This document shows positions 56,662 to 64,000 of a stretch of 64,000 bases of DNA, piece by piece. The DNA lies in the NCBI GenBank assembly GCA_032629725.1, contig JAFEVB010000012.1, positions 372,001-436,000 on the forward strand. The letters run 5' to 3'. The stretch comes from Gremmenia infestans. Lineage: Eukaryota; Ascomycota; Leotiomycetes; Helotiales; Hamatocanthoscyphaceae. Every line of letters begins with the position of its first letter. Position 1 is the first letter of the stretch. The notes beneath the pieces are model-generated. The model was not told the DNA's origin, searched no databases, and saw only the letters and a list, made by a program, of their open reading frames with translations. A program made the position numbers and the translations under genes.

Positions 56662-57918
56662 TCAAGACTCTTTCGCCCACTGCTTCCCACTCCACAAGTT
56701 GCCCACCGACCAGAGCCAGTAATCCCGGCCTTTGATCAGCCACACAAAAAAGCTGGGTACCTGGTACCCCATCCCCGCACCGACTCCTTTACTCTTCCCG
56801 ATCGGTACCAGCTGCATCTCACGGGTATCCTCTTTGAATACTCGATCTTCCCCCTCGGAACTCTTCTCCTTCCCAGAGTCCAATATCAAATCACGCTTGA
56901 TGTTTGCACAGAGGACGGGAATGGCGCCGAGAATGTTATGCACGGCTGGCCTTGCTGCCGATGCCACATCGCCGACGGCGTAGATCCGCAGACCAGCTTT
57001 ATCAACACGAAAAGTGGAGGGATTAGTTTCGACGCGGCCATCTGAGGCTAGGAGCGTCTCGCTAACGAAACTTGTGTTTGGCTTCATTCCCATCGCAGGA
57101 ATATAGAGGCCGGCGTCTAGTGTCTTTCCATCTTCGAGTGTAACGGTTGCTTTTGTAGCGACAATGTCTGTTCCTGCACCATCTGGCAACACGTTCTTGA
57201 TTCGGACATTCTTAATGACTGTCACGCCGACCTTAGCAAGAAAAGTCTCCGCTTTATGCGCAATGGAAGGACGCAGGAGAGGCAGGATTTGCGAGGCGGC
57301 AGTCACGACTGTGATGGAGACCTTGGGGTTCTCTAACTTGGAACTGAACCAACCCGCGCGGCCGTTGAGGTATTCGCCCAGTTCGCCGGCTGTCTCAACA
57401 CCAGCTGGACCTCCACCTCCTATGACAATGCTCTTGGCATTTTGCAGTGCTTTGCGAAATGCGGTCCAGCTCTCCTGAAGGAAATTTTCATCCCGGTTTA
57501 AGCTAAGCAGGGGAGAAGGCGTCGATGCACCAGTAGCGATGACAAGAGCATAGAAGTCAAGCTTCTCCGTATTGCCGGTCGATAGACTGATAGATACTGT
57601 TCGGTTGTTGTGGTCAAGCTCGGTTGCTGTGCCATGGATGAAGCTGAAACTGTCCTTGGGGTACTGCTCAAACGCTTTCGGGATACTGACGAAGATTTTA
57701 TCTTGCGCGAACATGTCATCTGATATCAAGGCACGAGGACAAGCGGGCCGACACAATGCTTGCTTCGAAGGACTGACAAGTATAATTTGATAAGAGATTT
57801 CGTTGGGTAGGTATGGAATAGCATGCTTGAGGAGATAATGGGCAGTAGACACACCGCCGTAAGAGCCGCCAAGAATGACAATTCTCCTCTGCGAAGCCGG
57901 CAAGGTATTTTTAGCCAT
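56662..57918 (-). CDS. AIF-like FAD/NAD(P)H oxidoreductase
   Basis: A single exon of 418 residues from ATG to TGA. It has an N-terminal FAD-binding motif RIVILGGSYGGVSTA (about residues 12-26), the second Rossmann motif SIVIGGGGPAGVETAGEL (163-180) for NAD(P)H, and the FAD-closing RIYAVGDVASAARPAVHN (311-328). This layout without redox-active disulfide is the AIF/AMID/FSP1-like branch of pyridine nucleotide-disulfide oxidoreductases (PF07992). Such enzymes pass electrons from NAD(P)H to quinones or oxygen; some act at membranes or in cell death. There is no mitochondrial presequence. Full length, no lesion. Confidence 0.9.
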   Translation of the reverse strand: MAKNTLPASQRRIVILGGSYGGVSTAHYLLKHAIPYLPNEISYQIILVSPSKQALCRPACPRALISDDMFAQDKIFVSIPKAFEQYPKDSFSFIHGTATELDHNNRTVSISLSTGNTEKLDFYALVIATGASTPSPLLSLNRDENFLQESWTAFRKALQNAKSIVIGGGGPAGVETAGELGEYLNGRAGWFSSKLENPKVSITVVTAASQILPLLRPSIAHKAETFLAKVGVTVIKNVRIKNVLPDGAGTDIVATKATVTLEDGKTLDAGLYIPAMGMKPNTSFVSETLLASDGRVETNPSTFRVDKAGLRIYAVGDVASAARPAVHNILGAIPVLCANIKRDLILDSGKEKSSEGEDRVFKEDTREMQLVPIGKSKGVGAGMGYQVPSFFVWLIKGRDYWLWSVGNLWSGKQWAKES

Positions 57919-60900
57919 CTTCGTATTTAATTGAAAGGTGGTACGGATAAACGTTTGGACATCGATCTCGAGGAAATAATAGAGACATTATTGAGATATA
58001 TATAAGTAACTAAAAGCTCGTTGAGAAATTGTCTAATAGCTCGGCCTCTCGGCCTCAAGATCCCCAGCGGCGTTTGTCAGCCCCTTGCTGTTTAGCGATT
58101 AAATCCGCGATGTCCACGGTATCAACCAATTATTAATCGAACTCTTGCTTAGCGCTTGGACCCGATGGGCCAAGCGAGCCAGTAGTGTCACAAGCAGCAT
58201 GTCGAATGGGGACTAGCCCCTACTTGAATAGATAAATTTTAGGGACAACTCTACTCCATATAACCTCTCAAATTCTCCGTACTTCGTACAATCAGATAAG
58301 CAACTCTCTTAAGCCAGTATTCTTTATATCCCTCCATTTCTGCTTGATATCAGCGAGGACCTGTTTAATAATAAATATTACGCTTTCAATTTCTCTCCCT
58401 AACGTAATAACAAAACTCTGATTGTCCTCTACCTAAGGTACGTAATTACTTTTGCAGAACTTACTCTGGTAGAGATCACGTAACTATGTTCATCCTTCAT
58501 ACTGCTTTTCCTTACTTCTGGCTCCTATACGAGCATATAAAGGAATACAAAGGAATTGGTAGGTTCAGGCTATTTAGGCACTGTCTGTATTGAATATGCG
58601 AGCTACAATAGCTCCAAATTGTTATAACGGAGTCGCTTGGCCGGTAGCGCGAACTACGACATCGATAGACTGAAGAGGCATCTGAAGTACACTTCTATCA
58701 GCTAGATATTTAACAATTCGACTCTCGCTCAAGGGAATAGAAGGCATGGTCTATGACTTGTGTGAAGGTTACGTAGCGTTTATTGTCCAGTCTCCTGCTC
58801 CCGCTGTAAAGCTCAAATAATTGATCCTTTATACACTTCAAAGGAACGCGAACATCCTAAAGATCCATACTAACATACCTTATAGAGAAACCTAAAAAAG
58901 AAGGGCCTTAGCTAGCCAGAAATAAAAGTTGAGACGAGGAAAAATATTTTCTTTTTATTCCAGGGGTAAACCTCGCTTATCCTCTTCAATCTGCTTTTAA
59001 GAGCATAGCTGCAACCAGCTTTTTTATAAGATGTACAGTAGACGCGAACACTTCAAGGGATAGTCAAATGCTGGTCATTTTGTATATATTTTCTTACGAT
59101 ATCGTGTTTCAAGTTCAGGCCTGGGGACCCGGATGCCGCTCGAGGCTTGCAAATTGCAATCGAGCAAGGAACTTCCCAGCCTCCCTATTTCTTTGAATTC
59201 TGGAATATTGGCTGTGTGGGCTGCATATGCATGCAAGTAATCCGCAAAAAGGGTCCAGCTGATAAAAGATTTCAAGAGTATCTTCACCTTGTCTGCTATG
59301 CATCTATCTGCAAGGCTCAAATTCTTGGCATGGGGCGCACGGAGGCGTAGGGCGTTTCCGGGGGTCATACTTCCTCCCCTCTCTTACATCCAATGATGAG
59401 ATACTTGCAGCGTATCTCTAAACATTCCTAAGTGTGGGGATGGGTGGGATGTACAATCACTCTGCATATCGCTTGTTTTGGTCGAGGTCGTTGGCCCTCT
59501 CAACGCGCTTTGACGCGTGATCTTAAATCGCTCACCGGAAGGCTTGGACGTAATAGGGTAGCCGCCATTTAGAGCTATAATTAGCTCAGTATAACCCTAA
59601 AATTAAGCACGAGGTGAGGCTGGGCCGTTGCCATGGCATCCGATACTAATAAAATGTCTTCCTCTCGGGCCGAGCCAAGATAGATATCGCTCTCTCAACG
59701 ACACTTTCAAGGTCTTTTCCAACGTCAAAAGATTGAAACTCCTCACTTAAAATTAGGTCTACCTGAGCGTTTTCTCCCCCCAATATTGCCACTGCAGCCT
59801 TGCATAATATGTTATGCAATCTCTTCGTACCCAGCCATGAGATGTCTTTTTGATAAATACTGACAGTACTTCACTTGGAGCCGTTCGATTTGCGGCATGA
59901 TCATGAATGGTGAAGGTTTCAAGAGAGATGGACTTGAAGTTGCTGGGTTATTGAAGAGGGAAAACACGAGGCTATAGTACTCAAGTTATATCTCCCGTAG
60001 AAACAGCTTCGCCAAAACACTTCTGCCTAGAATAGTAGATAGTAGAGAACCATAGCCTGCGTATGCTTTTCGGGATACTTCGATGCTCTATGGGAGACAA
60101 TAGTTTTATTCACATATAATCAAGCTGCTTCGAATAGTATTTAAGTGTGCAATTTTCGAAACAGGGCTGTGTCTTTCATTGTTCTTTCTACTACCTCAAT
60201 CACAACATATCTTAATGACTAGCCACCGCAAGGAAAAATCCCCATCAATGTCTGTCAAGTCGAGAATATCTTCATACGTGCAAGCTCAAGCCAATACATT
60301 CTCTGTTTTATTAGGGTCTCATCTGTCAAGAAACAAGTATCCATCCATCTAGAGAATGCGCGTGGAGGGGCAATATTTGTTCCCATCCTAAAGCAGTATC
60401 TTTAGTAAACGCTCAAAAAAGCCCTCCGCCTCATAAATTCAGAGCACCTGCTACAGACGATCGCGTCAGTTATATTACCGTACAGGATGCACTGCCACAC
60501 TTTTATTCCTTTCAGAAACATACTCTTACCCATTGAAGTCTATTCACCTCTCTGGTTGTCGGATAGACAGCCTGTATTTGCAGGCTACGCGCCTCGACAG
60601 GCCCAAAACACCACATATCTATACTTAGAAGTTGAGCTTTGAAGGGCGCACCTCGCTCGTCACCAATAACCGCAATACTACCACTCACACTATTGTACTT
60701 ATAAAACTTATAAAAATATAGAATAGGTAGAGGGCCGTGGAAAAAAGAGGGACACGTAGAAATAGCCCTCTCCTCTACGCTTCATGAAACTCGCCTCTGA
60801 ATCCCGAAGAGTCCAATGCCATAGATTGCAGAGTAGCTCACCCACTTCAAATCCGGACACTATATCATTCCTTGGCTGTTTCCCAATCATTTTGTCTGCG

Positions 60901-61114
60901 GCCAGCGCGATTGGAGATTTTTTGTTGACACATGTTAACGCGGCACCGTGTTTCTCTGTCCTCTGACTATAAAGTCTGCAAGTGTTGCAGCAGAGGCCAT
61001 AATGATTAACTCCTCAAAAGCTTCTCTTCCCTCCATCACATACACACGCCACTACCTGGCAGGCGATATACCATCTTTCTCTCTCTACATTGTACCTTCC
61101 CGACTACTTTCATC
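57919..61114. other. 3.2-kb gene-poor, AT-rich region with one coding-like scrap
   Basis: No complete gene. On the minus strand at about 59,650-59,860 a frame reads coherently (DISWLGTKRLHNILCKAAVA, LGGENAQVDLILSEEF, DLESVVERAISILARPERKT) with a TGA near its upstream end; it looks like the tail of a decayed gene but I cannot name it. The 58,200-59,050 part is AT-rich with many TA steps and may be a mutated repeat. Confidence 0.4.
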
Positions 61115-61798
61115 ATGGGCAGTACAACAAAATGCACTCGGGGCAGCCCGGAGTGCCACGGTACATTCAGTCGAGACTCCGATTTTCGACGCCATTACAA
61201 AAGCATACATCAAGAATACATGTACCGCTGTGACATCTGTGAGAAACATTTGTCCAGGAAAGACCATTTGCGTGACCATGCCTGGAATCTCCACCGGGGT
61301 GAGCACTAGTTTTCTTCAGAGCCGGATCACCACTATATAATCATGTCTCTAGAAATCCACTAAGCCATTCGTGTTATTCTAGCATCCCCTCCACAATACA
61401 CTCGAGTCCAGGTACCAAATCGCGCTTTGTCCACCGAAGAATCAACTCAGCGTCTCGATCCTTCGCAGAGCCCAAGCACCTCCCAACAGTCTCAGAGCTA
61501 TAGCTACGGCTTTAACCCCACGTATAACAATGCCGTACAATCCGAGGAGAACCAGTATCTTTCTAATATGGCTGAATATAACGATTTACAACGAATCGTC
61601 ACCTCTTCCTCGTCCACAAACAACGACATATACAAAGACGAGCAAGAACAACGACAGCAATATTACCAATATCAAGTTCTCATACCGCCGGCTTATGTTT
61701 GGTATCAAACGGTCCCCGATAGCTTCGATGACTATTGTGTCCTGCGATGGACTATGAGCCCTTCAATCACGACTTGCGAGGTTGAACGGGCAGGGTAG
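61115..61798 (+). CDS. short C2H2 zinc-finger protein
   Basis: Two exons (61115-61298, 61383-61798) around an 84-base intron (GTGAGC donor, CACTAAG branch, TTCTAG acceptor) give 199 residues. Two fingers lie at the very N-terminus: an unusual C7-x6-C14-x12-H27-x4-H32 and a standard C39-x2-C42-x12-H55-x4-H60 (YRCDICEKHLSRKDHLRDH). The rest is Ser/Gln/Tyr-rich and disordered, like an activation region. It is probably a nuclear DNA-binding regulator; the target is unknown. Confidence 0.75.
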
Positions 61799-62411
61799 TC
61801 AAAGGTTGTGGACTGCAGTGTCAGATAAAGTGCATTATAGGGATGTGTGTTTGTTGTTGAAGGAATATTCATTTCTTTGCTTCACGTCGCTGGGCGATGT
61901 GAAATTGATGTGTAATATATAGGGCAGGATCTCCGGCCAGGATATCCACGTTGGACGCTATTCTTCGTAACTACCCGGTGCTTGAAGTATTGAACCCTTT
62001 ATAGCGAACCCTGCAAGGCTGTCGTGGATAAGGAATCGGTCGAATGTAAGGCAGATAAAGTGCTACTTCCGCGTATCAAATTTGAAGATGATTTTGATAC
62101 TAAAGTTGGCGATAATTTTCCACTGCCCATAGAACTTGAACCGCTTGATGTGTTCACAGAAGGCCTCAAGCTTGATACGCGCCGTTTCGCCGAACCAAGC
62201 TTTTTATTGAACCCGTTTGGCTTGAGTTGGAAGCTTGAGATCTATTTGCAGACCCTGTAGTCTCAGAGCTTAGTGAAGATGCTGATAAGGACAAGCTTAA
62301 TGGTGATCCACTTTGAGAGCTTGAAGATGACCTGCTATTTGAATTTGAAAAGATTTGACTACTTCTGCTTGATAGCGAGATTCCTGGACTGATTTTAGCT
62401 GCGAGCCATGG
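61799..62411. other. intergenic, possible coding scrap
   Basis: A 78-codon plus-strand frame at 62024-62260 is acidic and Leu-rich (LPIELEPLDVFTEGLKLDTR) and continues after stops with similar texture. No family recognised; not accepted as a gene. Confidence 0.35.
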
Positions 62412-63855
62412 TTAAAGTATAGAGCGTGGAATGGCGCTAGAACTGGAGATTCTAGAGGTAGTATTTGTATCGCGGGCCTCAAGAGGGTGGGGATGTGCAG
62501 CTGTATCTCGCGTCCGGGACCGTTTCGCAGGTTTAAGAATAGCAATATTGCCGCTAGACTTCGGTCTCTGGGCTATTACGTCTATAGTTGTCGGAGAGAT
62601 CATTCTTGCCCCAAGACCAAAGAAGGCATAGTTGTCTGCGTTATCAAGGTCTCCTTCGAAGCTTAAATCTATAGATTTCTGCCATCCTATATTAAATGGA
62701 GTGTTAGCTCTGTTCGATATTCGGGTTACTTTTAGACAAGACCTTGCAGATATCTTCCTAGGTTAACGTTTGGGGAATATCTAAAAGACCTTGAAACACA
62801 ACTTAGCAGAGAATGAAATCTCAATTGTCTTACCATATCCATTATCTACAATTGGGGGTGTTTTGCTAACTGCATGTCCGAGTTCATGAAGTATATGCCT
62901 ATCGAGTAACGCGGCCAGATCCATCACTCTCATATTCGTGATTCCTGGTGCTAAAGCATTCGCTACTTTGTTGAATATTGACGTTGATAGAGCAAGCCTA
63001 CCCTCAGGTGCTATGTCATCCCAGATTTGATATTTAGAAGAAGCAACCTTCTGAATGTACCAAGCACACAAATTAAGAGTGGAAACCTTCCCAGTTCGAT
63101 GGGAAGGAAGCATCCAAGCCTCCTATACTCAAGTCAATATTTAAGATGGTATTAATCTTCGTGATGCCGCAACTAACAGGGTTTCCTCTGGTGGAGGGGA
63201 TGGAGAGGCTTCCACACTCTTTCATTCCTTTTGACCTCTGTATATTAACTCTGTAAGTCTTGGTGTTAGCTTTGCTTTTATAAGAAAGGTACTGGTGCTC
63301 GAAAGTAGAAAGTAGAATTTAGTGGTATTTAGAGCATCTCAGAGCTCTCGAGATAGTAAAAGCTCCCTGAATCTGCCTATAAACAGAAATAAAAATTATC
63401 GGAGAATTTACATACTGTAGGAGTGAATCGCAAACACCATCCCAAGGAATTGATAAACATGTGGTATCCCATGAAAAGCGGCTTTGATCGCAAAAGAAGA
63501 GGATTTTATCGGGACTCAAGGTTCGATAGACATTTTTATCACGGATTGCGTCTAAGGTTCTTTCATAACCGAGGTTGAATCCTATGATCTCTGCATATCT
63601 GTCTTTCACAAGCTTCTCCTTAGTTGAATCGTCGGAGGTTGCGTGAAACATGTATGTTTGGAGGTCTCTCTGGGCTTGTAATATATTCTTGTCGGTGCTA
63701 GGTGAAGTCAAAAGATCGGATGCCGCTTGAGCGAAATCTCCGGCACTTTTTGCAGCCTTCTGAATCAATTCTGCATATGGAGTACAAGTGCTATCCAAGA
63801 TATAGGCATGGCCAAGAGCTAAAGAGATTAAGCGAAGGGCGAGACTAAGTCTCAT
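62412..63855 (-). CDS. secreted HELGH metallopeptidase (M35/aspzincin-like)
   Basis: Four exons (63855-63412, 63237-63178, 63122-62834, 62686-62412) give 355 residues; introns are 174, 55 and 147 bases with GCTAAC branch sites in the long ones. The N-terminus MRLSLALRLISLALGHA is a signal peptide. The zinc motif is ILHELGHAV (His247, Glu248, His251), followed by VDNGYGW, where Asp261 fits the third ligand of aspzincins (D-x-x-Y-G). NADNYAFFGLGAR after the last intron is another M35/lysine-specific endopeptidase feature. A basic, Ser/Thr-rich tail ends the protein. It is predicted to be a secreted zinc endopeptidase. The 20-residue second exon is the least certain part of the model. Confidence 0.75.
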
Positions 63856-64000
63856 TGTTAACGAATGGAGCGTGCACTTTTGAAAGTTTCCACGGCTATA
63901 GAAAAGAAGGAGGGTGATACAAGAACTGGCAAAGAAGTGAGAAGATCAGAGAGGATATGCGCCTCAGTTTTATCAATCTTTAGCTGGCAGGGCCAAGCCG

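Noticed and set aside
59075..59368. A 97-codon minus-strand frame in the gene-poor region
   Set aside because: No recognisable features and overlapping frames of equal length on both strands.

Overview
The window is nuclear DNA of a filamentous ascomycete (Pezizomycotina; a Leotiomycete is my low-confidence guess). Genes are broken by short introns of about 42-216 bases with fungal signals (GTRNGT donors, GCTAAC/CTAAT branch sites, YAG acceptors). The gene families are typical of moulds: QDE-1-type RNA-dependent RNA polymerase, GH51 arabinofuranosidase, 2EXR proteins, aspzincin peptidase, APH-like kinase and Rieske oxygenases. I saw no rRNA, convincing tRNA, CRISPR array or intact transposon.

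Layout. 1-8 kb: a Whi3-like RNA-binding protein, then what looks like a non-coding host gene with box C/D snoRNAs in its introns (about 6.7-7.45 kb). 8-20.6 kb: a decay zone. Four or more reading frames are interrupted by stop codons or frameshifts, around one intact APH-family kinase; two arrays of small CCTT-loop hairpins lie at the 3' ends of two of the dead genes. 21-31 kb: conserved genes, a SWIRM protein with a long microsatellite-rich upstream region and an RNA-dependent RNA polymerase. 32-43 kb: GH51 arabinofuranosidase, a small secreted protein, DUF924 protein, an internally deleted P450, a truncated basic protein, an acyl-protein-thioesterase-like hydrolase and a DUF1223 protein. 44-51.5 kb: two head-to-head Rieske-oxygenase-family genes and an APC-type (choline/amino-acid-like) permease. 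52-64 kb: two decayed 2EXR genes, a small secreted protein, an AIF-like oxidoreductase, a long gene-poor stretch, a C2H2 zinc-finger protein and a secreted HELGH metallopeptidase.

The most interesting unit is the 44-51.5 kb block. One Rieske-family protein keeps the catalytic mononuclear-iron site but has no [2Fe-2S] ligands. The divergent neighbour keeps the [2Fe-2S] ligands and a membrane segment but has no catalytic iron site. Together they would make one complete oxygenase, next to a permease that could import a quaternary amine or amino acid. That functional reading is inference.

Exon models were built by hand from splice signals; nearly all sum to a whole number of codons. Individual boundaries may be off by a base or two.
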